From Aestuariibius violaceus (GTDB lineage Bacteria; Pseudomonadota; Alphaproteobacteria; Rhodobacterales; Rhodobacteraceae): DNA of 64,000 bases. The notes under the pieces are model-generated. The model made no database searches. It worked only from the letters and a program-made list of their open reading frames with translations, and was not told where the DNA came from. Positions 34,494-42,537 of the stretch are shown here, in pieces. How positions within the stretch are numbered: the stretch's first letter is position 1; each line of letters begins with the position of its first letter. The position numbers were made by a program, and so were the translations under genes. Location: NCBI RefSeq assembly GCF_040779325.2, contig NZ_JBFONT020000001.1, positions 1,178,001 to 1,242,000 of the forward strand, given 5' to 3'.

Positions 34494-35492
34494 CTACTGC
34501 GCGTCGCTTTCTTTTGCAAGGCTGTTCTTGGGCTCCGCCTCGGTCCGTCGGGCCATTGCGTGAAGGATCGGGCCGACGCGCAGGGTGGTGCCTGTCTCGG
34601 GCCGGGAGCGGGTGCGGAGGACGGGTTGCGTTTCGGACGCGCCGGAGCGGCTTTCGCGCAGGACGATGTAAAGGCCGCTTGCGATGATGATGCCCGCGCC
34701 GATCAGCGTATTCGTCTCCGGGATCTCTTCGAAGAAGAGCAGGCCATAGAGTGTGGCCCAGAGGATCTGCGAATACTGCATCGGGGCGACGATCACCGCC
34801 TCTGCCGTCTTGTAGGCGGTGAGGATCAGACGTGTCGCGAACCAGGCCAGCACGGCGATCACGGCGAGAAGGCCCAGATGTTCGATCGGCATCGGTTCGT
34901 AGACGAAGGCCAGCGCCGCGCCGAGGACGAAGAAGTTCGTCATCATCGGGTAGAGCATGATGACGGCCATCCGCTCCTCCCGCCCGATCTTGCGGACGAC
35001 GACCGAGGCGAAGGAGCCGCAGAGGGCGGCGGTGAGCGCGGCGGCGTGGCCGATCTGGAGCGATGTCGTCGCCGGATTGAGGACGACCAGGACGCCGACC
35101 AGTCCGACGATGACGGCCGCCCAGCGGCGGAAGCGCACCGTTTCGCCGAGGATCGGGATAGAGAGGATCGTGATGAACAGCGGCGAGGCGAAGAGGATCG
35201 TGTAGACCTGCGCGAGCGGCAGGACCGAGAACGCGTAGAACGCGGTGAGCGCGGTGATGACGGCCGCCGCGGTGCGGGCGGCCATCCACCAGGGGTGCTT
35301 CGGCAGGAGCGTTCCCGGCTTCGAGTCGCGCATCAGCATCAGCGTGGCGAGCGGGAAGCTGAGCAGAACGCTGAAAAAGACGATCTGGATCGGCGAGTAG
35401 ATCCCGCCCAGCACCTTCACGACGACGTCGTGGCTCGCAAAGAGACCGAAGGCGGCCAGCGCGAGGAGCGCGCCGCGGGCGTTCTGGGTCAT
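34494..35492 (-). CDS. DMT/EamA-family transporter
   Basis: A 332-residue membrane protein with ten predicted helices as two EamA repeats (first repeat about residues 7-135, second about 145-280), for example YTILFASPLFITILSIPILGE and APMQYSQILWATLYGLLFFEE. A hydrophilic tail of about 50 residues follows. It likely exports or imports a small metabolite; the substrate is unknown. It lies 14 bases upstream of the tRNA-Pro gene on the same strand. Confidence 0.88.
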   Translation of the reverse strand: MTQNARGALLALAAFGLFASHDVVVKVLGGIYSPIQIVFFSVLLSFPLATLMLMRDSKPGTLLPKHPWWMAARTAAAVITALTAFYAFSVLPLAQVYTILFASPLFITILSIPILGETVRFRRWAAVIVGLVGVLVVLNPATTSLQIGHAAALTAALCGSFASVVVRKIGREERMAVIMLYPMMTNFFVLGAALAFVYEPMPIEHLGLLAVIAVLAWFATRLILTAYKTAEAVIVAPMQYSQILWATLYGLLFFEEIPETNTLIGAGIIIASGLYIVLRESRSGASETQPVLRTRSRPETGTTLRVGPILHAMARRTEAEPKNSLAKESDAQ

Positions 35493-35613
35493 CGGCAGAT
35501 CCCTTTCGTTGCGTCAACCGCTACCGCAACCGGCGCGGGATGCAAGCCGCTGACGCTGCCGGATCGACGGATCGCCGCGATGCGGGTCGGTCGGCCGCTT
35601 CGATGCCTGAGAA

Positions 35614-36720
35614 TTAGCCCTTGTCGAGCGCGGCCAGGATCGCGTCGCCCATGCCGGAGGTGCTGACGGGCTTGGTGCCGTCTTCGCCGATCAGGTCGCC
35701 GGTGCGGACACCGTCGGCCAGCACCTGCTCGACCGCCTTCTCAAGCCGGTCGGCCTCGTCGCCCTTGTCGAAGGAATAGCGCAGCGCCATGGCGAAGCTG
35801 AGGATGCAGGCGATCGGATTCGCCTTGCCCTGGCCCGCGATATCGGGGGCCGAGCCGTGGACGGGCTCGTAAAGCGCCTTGGGGCGGCCGTTCGCCATCG
35901 GCGCGCCGAGGGAGGCCGACGGCAGCATGCCCAGCGATCCGGTGAGCATCGCGGCGGCATCGGACAGGAGATCGCCGAAGAGGTTGTCGGTCACGATGAC
36001 GTCGAACTGCTTGGGCCAGCGGACGATCTGCATGGCGCCTGCATCGGCGTACATATGGCTGAGGTCGACATCGGGATATTCGTTGTCATGGACCCACTGC
36101 ACCTCTTCCCGCCAGAGGATGCCGGATTCCATGACATTGGCCTTTTCCATCGAACAGACCTTGTTGCCCCGGCGACGGGCCAGTTCGAACGCCGATCGGG
36201 CGACGCGGCGGATCTCTTCGGTCGTGTAGCGCTGGGTGTTGATGCCGACGCGGCCGCCTTCGTTGTCGTCCATGATGCCGCGCGGTTCGCCGAAATAGAT
36301 GCCGGATGTCAGCTCGCGCACGATCATCAGGTCGAGGCCGGCCACGACATCGCGCTTGAGCGAGGAGAAATCGGCGAGCGCGTCGAAGCACTGGGCAGGG
36401 CGGAGATTGGCGTAGAGGTCCATCTCTTTCCGCAGGCGGAGAAGGCCGCGTTCCGGTTTCACCGGGAAGTCGAGGTCGTCGTATTGCGGCCCGCCAACCG
36501 CGCCGAGGAGGACGGCGTCAGCCTCTTGCGCCTCGGCCATCGTCTCGTCCGTGAGCGGTGTGCCATGGGCGTCATAGGAGGCGCCGCCGACGAGGCCTTC
36601 GCTGACGTCGAAAGCAAGGTCGCGGTTGGCGCCAAACCAGTCGATGATGCGGCGGACCTCGGCCATCACCTCGGGGCCGATGCCGTCTCCCGGCAGGATC
36701 AGTAGGGACGGGTTCGGCAT
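35614..36720 (-). CDS. leuB: 3-isopropylmalate dehydrogenase
   Basis: A 368-residue NAD-dependent decarboxylating dehydrogenase of leucine synthesis, converting 3-isopropylmalate to 2-oxoisocaproate. It has LLILPGDGIGPEV at the N-terminus, VRELTSGIYFGEPRG, the catalytic Tyr/Lys region, and VTDNLFGDLLSDAAAMLTGSLGMLPSASLG followed by EPVHGSAPDIAGQGKANP for NAD binding. The start at 36720 excludes a long shadow extension. It is separated from leuD and leuC by two other genes, so the leu genes are clustered but not one tight operon. Confidence 0.96.
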   Translation of the reverse strand: MPNPSLLILPGDGIGPEVMAEVRRIIDWFGANRDLAFDVSEGLVGGASYDAHGTPLTDETMAEAQEADAVLLGAVGGPQYDDLDFPVKPERGLLRLRKEMDLYANLRPAQCFDALADFSSLKRDVVAGLDLMIVRELTSGIYFGEPRGIMDDNEGGRVGINTQRYTTEEIRRVARSAFELARRRGNKVCSMEKANVMESGILWREEVQWVHDNEYPDVDLSHMYADAGAMQIVRWPKQFDVIVTDNLFGDLLSDAAAMLTGSLGMLPSASLGAPMANGRPKALYEPVHGSAPDIAGQGKANPIACILSFAMALRYSFDKGDEADRLEKAVEQVLADGVRTGDLIGEDGTKPVSTSGMGDAILAALDKG

Positions 36721-36775
36721 CGTTACGGCTCCTTTTTCGCTGGCGGGCGAGGGGTAGCCGGGGGTCGAGGGCGGG

Positions 36776-37846
36776 TCAAGGCAGGGTGATGTCGACCCAG
36801 ACGATCCGGTGCGGCCCGGCGGCGTTTCCGTCTTCCCCGAAGAGGGCAGGATCGGGGTCGGCTGGCCAGAAGACGCCAGCGTTGCGAATGGTGAGCCGGG
36901 CGTCGGGCAGGATGTAGGCGACGCGCAAGTTGCCGGGAGCGCCGTCGGGCCAGTCGACGGTGTCGAGCGCTGGGTCGCCCTGGTGGTCGGGGTCGGCTGT
37001 GGCGACGCCGCCTTCACTGGCCGGGCGCGGGTCCTGAACGTCGGGCCGGGCGAGCAGGTCCTTGATTGCTTGTGGCCGCCCTTCGCCATCGACCGGGTCG
37101 AGGTTGGCGACGCCTGCGAGGACGACCGGATGGCCACTGGGCGGGCCGAACGCGCCGTCGAGATAGGCGGACCAAAAGCGGATCTCATCAGCGTTCCGCC
37201 AGCCGTTGTGGTCCTCCGGCCCATCAAAGACAGGGGCCGTGGCGTGGAAGACGAGGAGATCGAGCGGTCCGTTCACGGTTTCTAAAGGAACGACCCAGTG
37301 GACGGTGGTGGACAGCCGCTCGCCCGGTTGCGCGATCGCGGCCGCGCCGGGAAGATCGGTCCAGAGGAGGTCGGTGAAGTCTCGGACGTTCTCCGTCGCG
37401 ATGGGCTGGGTCGAAAGCACGGCCATCCCGCCCTCGCCGGTGAAGCGGCCGTAGCCATAGGCGTCTTCGGGATCGCCGAGGCGGCCGTTGCCGTTCAGGT
37501 CCATCCCGCTAGGCACGCCGCGGTTGGGGCGGGCGGTGAAGCTGTGCGGCATCGCGTGGCCCGCGTCGCGCAGCACATTGGACAGCGCGGCGAGCGCGGC
37601 CGCGCCCCTGTCCCAATCGATATTGGCGAGGACCAGAATGTCGGGCGCGGTCTGTGCGATCTGGGCCACCGCCGCGGCGATCTCAGCATCCTCGCCTTTC
37701 AGCAGATCGCGCAGCAACAGCCCCGGGCCGTTGCGGGAGAGGGGGGCGGTGAATTGGGCGATGCGGAGGGTGCCGGTGGATTTGGGGGGTGGGTCTGCCG
37801 AAAGCGGCGCGGCGAGAGTAAGGAACGTTAAGAAGAGGCCAAGTAT
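36776..37846 (-). CDS. Endonuclease/exonuclease/phosphatase-family protein, start uncertain
   Basis: About 356 residues. A signal-like hydrophobic segment (ILGLFLTFLTLAAPLSA) leads into TLRIAQFTAPLSRNGPGLLLRDL, DILVLANIDWD, LVFHATAPVFDGPEDHNGWRN, and GVANLDPVDGEG. This is the EEP fold common in secreted Rhodobacteraceae proteins, usually with nuclease or phosphatase activity. The coding signal begins just before codon ATA 37846, but no ATG, GTG or TTG lies there; the nearest ATG (37972) is inside the upstream gene. A lost start or use of a rare start is possible. It overlaps the upstream gene's end by about 19 bases. Confidence 0.7.
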   Translation of the reverse strand: MLGLFLTFLTLAAPLSADPPPKSTGTLRIAQFTAPLSRNGPGLLLRDLLKGEDAEIAAAVAQIAQTAPDILVLANIDWDRGAAALAALSNVLRDAGHAMPHSFTARPNRGVPSGMDLNGNGRLGDPEDAYGYGRFTGEGGMAVLSTQPIATENVRDFTDLLWTDLPGAAAIAQPGERLSTTVHWVVPLETVNGPLDLLVFHATAPVFDGPEDHNGWRNADEIRFWSAYLDGAFGPPSGHPVVLAGVANLDPVDGEGRPQAIKDLLARPDVQDPRPASEGGVATADPDHQGDPALDTVDWPDGAPGNLRVAYILPDARLTIRNAGVFWPADPDPALFGEDGNAAGPHRIVWVDITLP

Positions 37847-38679
37847 CCGTCGCGCTCTGCCCGTTCGTAGGTCTTGCGGCGCTTGCCCTCGATAATCATC
37901 GCGACCTTGGCCAGCGCGATCCCCCGCATCAGCAGGCTGGCAGGCAGGAAGGCCCAGGCGACGGTCAGCCATATGAGGGTCTGGGTGTGCGATAGGTAGC
38001 CTGTCAGATCTTCGTTGGAGACGACGGTAAAAAGCTTCACCAGTGCCGGAAGAATGAATGGCAGCAAAAATCCTGCGATAAGGTTAAAGCGCGCGTCCCG
38101 GTAGAGCCGGATCACCACGTCGTCGCCCGTCGACGGGTCGAACATCGGCAGGTTGACCCAGACGTTGAAGGCCCGCTTTCGGCTGGGCCAGCGATGGGCG
38201 AGCATCAGCGCCACGAAGATCAGCAGCGACAGGATCGAGATCACGTAGCTGAGCCCTGCGGCCGTTCGGACCTGGCTGATGAGCGCCGGTGACAGGTCGG
38301 ACGGCATCGCGACGACCACAAGGCGGACTGGCGAATAGGGGAAATCGGCCGCATCCGCGATCGTTCGACCAAGGATGGACACGAAACGATGGACGACAGC
38401 CCCGTCGCTGGGAGTCTGCAGCACGGCGATCAGCAACATCGCCGTCGCGAGGATCGCGATGAAGCGGATGCGGTTATAGGGTGGCGCGTCGCGGAATTCG
38501 ACGAAGCTGGGTGCGTCAGAGCCGTATTCGACGAGCGTCATGACGGCGGCGAAGAGGGCGACGAGGGCGGCGATCTGCGCGGCATCTGCCGACGTGCCGT
38601 CAAGCAGAAGCGACGGCGCGAGCACGAGTGCCACGACGAGCACTGCACGCAAGACCGCACCTGCCAGCCTCGTGATCAC
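37828..38679 (-). CDS. Uncharacterised membrane protein, 283 aa
   Basis: An integral membrane protein with about six hydrophobic segments, two at the N-terminus, then FIAILATAMLLIAVLQTPSDG, a central pair near SYVISILSLLIFVALMLAH, and two near the C-terminus ending in a basic tail (EGKRRKTYERAERDGYLASS). I recognise no family. The gene overlaps the start region of the EEP-family gene downstream, so the two are probably coupled. It is preceded by a gene-free stretch with the leuD terminator. Confidence 0.75.
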   Translation of the reverse strand: MITRLAGAVLRAVLVVALVLAPSLLLDGTSADAAQIAALVALFAAVMTLVEYGSDAPSFVEFRDAPPYNRIRFIAILATAMLLIAVLQTPSDGAVVHRFVSILGRTIADAADFPYSPVRLVVVAMPSDLSPALISQVRTAAGLSYVISILSLLIFVALMLAHRWPSRKRAFNVWVNLPMFDPSTGDDVVIRLYRDARFNLIAGFLLPFILPALVKLFTVVSNEDLTGYLSHTQTLIWLTVAWAFLPASLLMRGIALAKVAMIIEGKRRKTYERAERDGYLASS

Positions 38680-39082
38680 GTCAATACCTCGCCTCGTGCC
38701 AGGCGATAGGGCCGTGGGCCAGCCCCTCGCCAGTTATCTGTCCCTGGAATGTGTCGAGCTGCGGCAGCAGCATCTTGGCAGACAAATTCCAACCCCAAGT
38801 GAATACATTGCAGACTTTCGCATTCACCTGCGTAAAAAAGTAGGACGATTTTGCGGCAGGAGTGGTGCGGTATTGCAACCATTCATGGCCAGAGAGCAGA
38901 CCATCTCGTGGCAGGCAACAATCCTAGTATCCGGGGCGGCCTGAGCTACCAGATGTTGATGCACCGTTGTTTACAAATTGACGTAAGATCACAACTCCTG
39001 GGTGACCAATGTTTCCCCGATTCAAACAAAAATACCGATCCGCCGGGGCGAATCGGTAGCCTCTTGTGGATAACTTTCGAGG
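38680..39082. other. Gene-free stretch between the membrane-protein gene and leuD
   Basis: No gene is supported. It contains the leuD terminator at its right end and presumably the promoter of the membrane-protein/EEP pair. GC is lower than in the flanking genes. Confidence 0.55.
39025..39058 (-). terminator. Intrinsic terminator of leuD
   Basis: On the minus strand TACCGAT-T-CGCC pairs with GGCG-G-ATCGGTA around a 2-base loop (one mismatch), immediately followed by TTTTTGTTT. It stands 25 bases past the leuD stop, so leuD transcription probably ends here. Confidence 0.75.
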
Positions 39083-39688
39083 TCAGACCCAGGGGCGGGA
39101 CTGCCCTGCCTGCGCCTCGAACGCGTCGATCGACGCTGCCTTTTCCAGCGTCAGGCCGATCTCATCGAGGCCGTTCAGCAGGCAGTGTTTCTTGAAGGGA
39201 TCCACCTCGAACGAGACGACCTCGCCATCGGAGGTGGTCACAGTCTGCGCCTCGAGATCGATCGTCATGCGGGCATTCGCCCCCTTCTCGGCATCCTTCA
39301 TCAGGAGGTCCACCTGCGCCTGCGGGAGCGCGATGGGCAGGATGCCGTTCTTGAAGCAGTTGTTATAGAAGATGTCGGCGAAGCTGGGCGCGATGACGCA
39401 GCGGATGCCGAAATCCTTGATCGCCCAGGGGGCGTGTTCGCGGGAGGAGCCGCAGCCGAAATTGTCGCCGCCGACCAGGATCTCGGCCTCGCGATAGGCG
39501 TCCTTGTTGAGCACGAAATTCTCGTTCTCGGAGCCGTCGTCGTTGTAGCGCATCTCATCGAAGAGGTTCACGCCGAGGCCCGAGCGCTTGATCGTCTTCA
39601 GGAACTGCTTGGGGATGATCATGTCGGTATCGACGTTGATCAAAGGCAGCGGGGCGGCGATGCCGGTGAGGGTGGTGAACTTGTCCAT
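39083..39688 (-). CDS. leuD: 3-isopropylmalate dehydratase, small subunit
   Basis: A 201-residue LeuD. Motifs include PLINVDTDMIIPKQFLK, GGDNFGCGSSREHAPWAI and IAPSFADIFYNNCFKNGILPI. It pairs with LeuC to isomerise 2-isopropylmalate. The ATG at 39688 follows a GGAGAG-type site. In most relatives leuD directly follows leuC; here about 1.2 kb with another gene separates them. Confidence 0.96.
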   Translation of the reverse strand: MDKFTTLTGIAAPLPLINVDTDMIIPKQFLKTIKRSGLGVNLFDEMRYNDDGSENENFVLNKDAYREAEILVGGDNFGCGSSREHAPWAIKDFGIRCVIAPSFADIFYNNCFKNGILPIALPQAQVDLLMKDAEKGANARMTIDLEAQTVTTSDGEVVSFEVDPFKKHCLLNGLDEIGLTLEKAASIDAFEAQAGQSRPWV

Positions 39689-39750
39689 CTGGTCTCTCCT
39701 TTCGGGAGGAGGGTTAATCTTCATCTGTGTTGGGCGGGCGTTAACACGCT

Positions 39751-39797
39751 GCATCCGGTCGGCACCTTGTCGGCAGTACGTCGGAGGGAACCGAGCG
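39751..39797 (+). repeat. 47-nt intergenic element with three GTCGGCA-like direct repeats (copy B)
   Basis: GTCGGCA, GTCGGCA and CGTCGGAGGG at 11- and 10-base spacing. It is a gap-free match to 5482-5528 (38 of 47 identical). It precedes a 27-codon frame at 39840 in the same orientation. Confidence 0.65.
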
Positions 39798-39839
39798 TCG
39801 CGCGCCAGATATCTGCATTTCCGTCAGGAGAGCCGCCGC

Positions 39840-39923
39840 ATGGGGCGACTCTGTGCGGATGTGCAAAGTTATCCATTCGCCGACGCGAATACGTTTTACC
39901 GCATCGTAGGACGCCGAAACTAA
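39840..39923 (+). CDS. Possible 27-aa peptide downstream of the 47-nt element
   Basis: The frame MGRLCADVQS...YRIVGRRN runs from ATG 39840 to TAA 39923 with AGGAG nine bases upstream. It is listed because copy A of the 47-nt element also stands a short way (62 bases against 42) upstream of a start on the same strand. It converges on the oxygenase gene. The length is too short for a confident call. Confidence 0.25.
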   Translation: MGRLCADVQSYPFADANTFYRIVGRRN

Positions 39924-39939
39924 CCGCTTCATATCCAGC

Positions 39940-40827
39940 TCAGTCGACAAGCACGCGCCCTTTCGGGGCATTGATCCTGGATGCCTCGCGTTCGGCCTTT
40001 CGCCGATCCGGATCGTCGCCATACTCCGCCAATGTGAACCGTTCGAGCTTTTCGTCGATCGCCTGAAGGATCCCTTCGAACGGCGCGGTCTCATGGTCCC
40101 GCAGGCGCTTCCAACGATCAATCTCCTGAGGCTCCACCAGGAACATCACAAGCGCATCCCTTTCGATCGTCGACGAGAACCCGTGGTAGGAATAGAAATG
40201 CGGCGCGAAGATACAGACGGAGTTGCGTCTGAAACGCGCGGCATAGCAGGGGTCGAGGTTCTTATCGTAGAGAATTGTAGCGTTCTTCTTCTCATCGTCT
40301 TCGCTGACTTCAAAGCTGGGAAGATAGAAAACGAACGAGAGGACTTTTGCCGGGATGTCGACGTGGATATTTTGAAACCGTCCGGGCTGGCAATAAACAT
40401 ACTCGAATTCATTATGAATTCTGGCCGATTGCGATAACTCCTCCGCCCCACCGGAGTAGAAGTTGCGGAAACAGGCCAGCATAACTTCAGGGTCAGACCA
40501 GACCGCATGGAATTTCCTCACCGTCGGGTGATCGTTTCCAACCAGATTGAAGCGTCGGTTGGCGAATTCCGGATTATCCTGCAGCCGTGGCTGCATCTTC
40601 TTCTCATCCTTATGCTCGAGCATATGGTTGAGCAGTTCTTCGTAGAAATCGTCCGGAAACAGGCGATCAACCCACATGTGATAAAACGGATCAGTCCCTA
40701 CCGGCACTTCCTCAAGTCGTGCCAAGACGTGCGATTTGATCCTTTTCAGATCTTCGCGGTCTTGTTCTGACATGGAATCCTTAGTTTCGTCGGCCTTTTC
40801 GCCGAACAGTCCCCTCATCTTGAACAT
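39940..40827 (-). CDS. 2OG-Fe(II) oxygenase-like protein inserted between leuC and leuD
   Basis: A 295-residue protein. The double-stranded beta-helix signature is visible as NIHVDIPAKVLSFVFYLP (HxD) and, about 55 residues on, APHFYSYHGFSSTIERDALVMFLV, with a distal His and an Arg able to bind 2-oxoglutarate. The N-terminal 40 residues are charged. Base composition is visibly lower in GC than leuC and leuD. Its position splits a normally adjacent pair. The substrate is unknown; it may be a hydroxylase acting on a protein, peptide or sugar. An internal ATG at 40773 (MSEQD) is an alternative start. Confidence 0.75.
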   Translation of the reverse strand: MFKMRGLFGEKADETKDSMSEQDREDLKRIKSHVLARLEEVPVGTDPFYHMWVDRLFPDDFYEELLNHMLEHKDEKKMQPRLQDNPEFANRRFNLVGNDHPTVRKFHAVWSDPEVMLACFRNFYSGGAEELSQSARIHNEFEYVYCQPGRFQNIHVDIPAKVLSFVFYLPSFEVSEDDEKKNATILYDKNLDPCYAARFRRNSVCIFAPHFYSYHGFSSTIERDALVMFLVEPQEIDRWKRLRDHETAPFEGILQAIDEKLERFTLAEYGDDPDRRKAEREASRINAPKGRVLVD

Positions 40828-40845
40828 GAAACTTTGCCACTTTCA

Positions 40846-40905
40846 TATGTCTCAGGTTGAATAAAATAAGCGGTTCTCCGCTGGCAGACTTATACCTGAG
40901 ACATA
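40846..40905. repeat. 12-bp perfect inverted repeat enclosing a small hairpin, 3' of leuC
   Basis: TATGTCTCAGGT (40846-40857) and ACCTGAGACATA (40894-40905) are exact reverse complements 36 bases apart, with AGCGG-TTCT-CCGCT between them. The right arm overlaps the last codons of leuC. It may be a transcript-processing or attenuation structure, or a scar of the oxygenase insertion. Confidence 0.6.
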
Positions 40906-42314
40906 CGCCTCTCGAAAGCCCGCACGTCCGTCAATCGCCCAGTAATTGCAGCGGCGGCGGCCATTGCTGGCGACATCAGGTGGGTGCGACCGCCTTTGCC
41001 CTGACGCCCTTCGAAGTTGCGGTTCGAGGTCGCGGCGCAGCGTTCGCCGGGGGCGAGCTGGTCGGGGTTCATCGCGAGGCACATGGAACAGCCGGCGAGG
41101 CGCCATTCGAAGCCCGCCTCCTTGAAGATATCGGCCAGCCCCTCTTCCTCGGCCTGGGCACGGACGAGACCGGAGCCCGGGACAACCATCGCGCGCAGGC
41201 CGTCCTTGATCTTGTGGCCTTTCAGGATGGCGGCGGCGGCGCGCAGATCTTCGATGCGGCCGTTGGTGCAGGAGCCGATGAAGACGGTGTCGATCTCGAC
41301 CTCGTTCAGAGGCGTGCCGGGCTGGAGGCCCATATAGTCGAGCGAGCGGCGTGCGGCCTCGACCTTGCCGCCTTCGAACTCCTCGGGCGCGGGGACGGCG
41401 CCGGTGATCGGCAGGACGTCTTCGGGCGAGGTGCCCCAGGTGACGACCGGGGCGATATCCTCGCCACGGATGGTGACGACCTTGTCCCAATGGGCGTCGT
41501 CATCGGATTTGAGCGTCTTCCACCAGGCGAGCGCGGCTTCCCACTGGGCGCCTTTCGGCGCGTGGGGGCGGCCTTTGACATACTCGAAGGTGGTTTCGTC
41601 CGGCGCGATGAGGCCAGCCCGCGCCCCGCCTTCGATCGCCATGTTGCAGACCGTCATACGGCCTTCCATCGACAGCGCGCGGATCGCCTCGCCGCAATAC
41701 TCGATGACGTAGCCGGTGCCGCCTGCAGTGCCCGTGGCGCCGATGACGGAGAGCGTGATGTCCTTGGCCGTGACGCCGGGCTGAAGCTGGCCGGTGATCT
41801 CGACCTTCATGTTCTTGGACTTCTTCTGGATCAGCGTCTGGGTCGCCAGCACGTGCTCGACCTCGCTGGTGCCGATGCCGTGGGCGAGTGCCCCGAACGC
41901 ACCATGGGTCGCGGTGTGGCTGTCGCCGCAGACGACGGTCATGCCGGGCAGGGTCCAGCCCTGTTCGGGGCCGACGATGTGGACGATGCCCTGGCGGATG
42001 TCGGTGACCGGGTAGTAGTGGATGCCGAAATCACGCGCGTTCTTGTCGAGGGCCGCGACCTGGATCGCGCTGTCCTCGGTCATGTTCGCCGGATCCTCAC
42101 GGCCCGCCGTGGTGGGCACGTTGTGGTCAGGGACGGCGATGGTCTTGTCCGGCGCGCGAACGGGGCGGCCCGCCATGCGCAGGCCTTCGAAGGCCTGGGG
42201 GCTGGTCACCTCGTGGACGAGATGGCGGTCGATATAGAGCAGGCAGGTGCCGTCTTCGGCTTCGTGGGCGACATGGGCGTCCCAGATCTTGTCATAGAGC
42301 GTTTGGGGGGACAT
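40890..42314 (-). CDS. leuC: 3-isopropylmalate dehydratase, large subunit
   Basis: A 474-residue aconitase-family enzyme. The three [4Fe-4S] ligands lie in VFIGSCTNGRIEDLRAA and AGCSMCLAMNPDQL; VVCGDSHTATHGAFGALAHGIGTSEVEHVLATQTL is the standard core. It works with LeuD in leucine synthesis. Start 42314 has GGAGGAGG upstream. The C-terminus (FERRMSQV) ends inside the inverted repeat described separately. Confidence 0.96.
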   Translation of the reverse strand: MSPQTLYDKIWDAHVAHEAEDGTCLLYIDRHLVHEVTSPQAFEGLRMAGRPVRAPDKTIAVPDHNVPTTAGREDPANMTEDSAIQVAALDKNARDFGIHYYPVTDIRQGIVHIVGPEQGWTLPGMTVVCGDSHTATHGAFGALAHGIGTSEVEHVLATQTLIQKKSKNMKVEITGQLQPGVTAKDITLSVIGATGTAGGTGYVIEYCGEAIRALSMEGRMTVCNMAIEGGARAGLIAPDETTFEYVKGRPHAPKGAQWEAALAWWKTLKSDDDAHWDKVVTIRGEDIAPVVTWGTSPEDVLPITGAVPAPEEFEGGKVEAARRSLDYMGLQPGTPLNEVEIDTVFIGSCTNGRIEDLRAAAAILKGHKIKDGLRAMVVPGSGLVRAQAEEEGLADIFKEAGFEWRLAGCSMCLAMNPDQLAPGERCAATSNRNFEGRQGKGGRTHLMSPAMAAAAAITGRLTDVRAFERRMSQV

Positions 42315-42363
42315 GCGGTCCTCCTCCTTTCAGAATGTCACGGGGTCGGGCGAGCGGGGACGC

Positions 42364-42447
42364 TCAGCCGCGGGCGACGGTCCGGAAGGGGCCGTGAAAG
42401 CGTTCGGTAAGGCGGACGCGGTCGCCGATGTCGAAGAGGCTGGTCAT
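42364..42447 (-). CDS. Possible 27-aa peptide upstream of leuC
   Basis: A short frame, MTSLFDIGDRVRL...TVARG, 49 bases before leuC on the same strand. It lacks a clear ribosome site. It could be a leader peptide, but has no run of leucine codons as a leucine attenuator would need (only two Leu), so classic leu attenuation is not supported. Confidence 0.25.
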   Translation of the reverse strand: MTSLFDIGDRVRLTERFHGPFRTVARG

Positions 42448-42537
42448 GGGGCGGGACGATACGCGCTGGCGGGCCCGGCTGCAAGCGCGAGTGATCCATT
42501 CGCGGCCTTGCTGCGTTGACTTTTATGGAGGTGTGCG

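Noticed and set aside
40857..42410. 517-residue open frame opposite leuC
   Set aside because: It mirrors leuC, whose iron-sulfur and core motifs are certain.
42364..42447. Leucine attenuator leader upstream of leuC
   Set aside because: The short peptide has no run of Leu codons and no terminator/antiterminator pair is visible.
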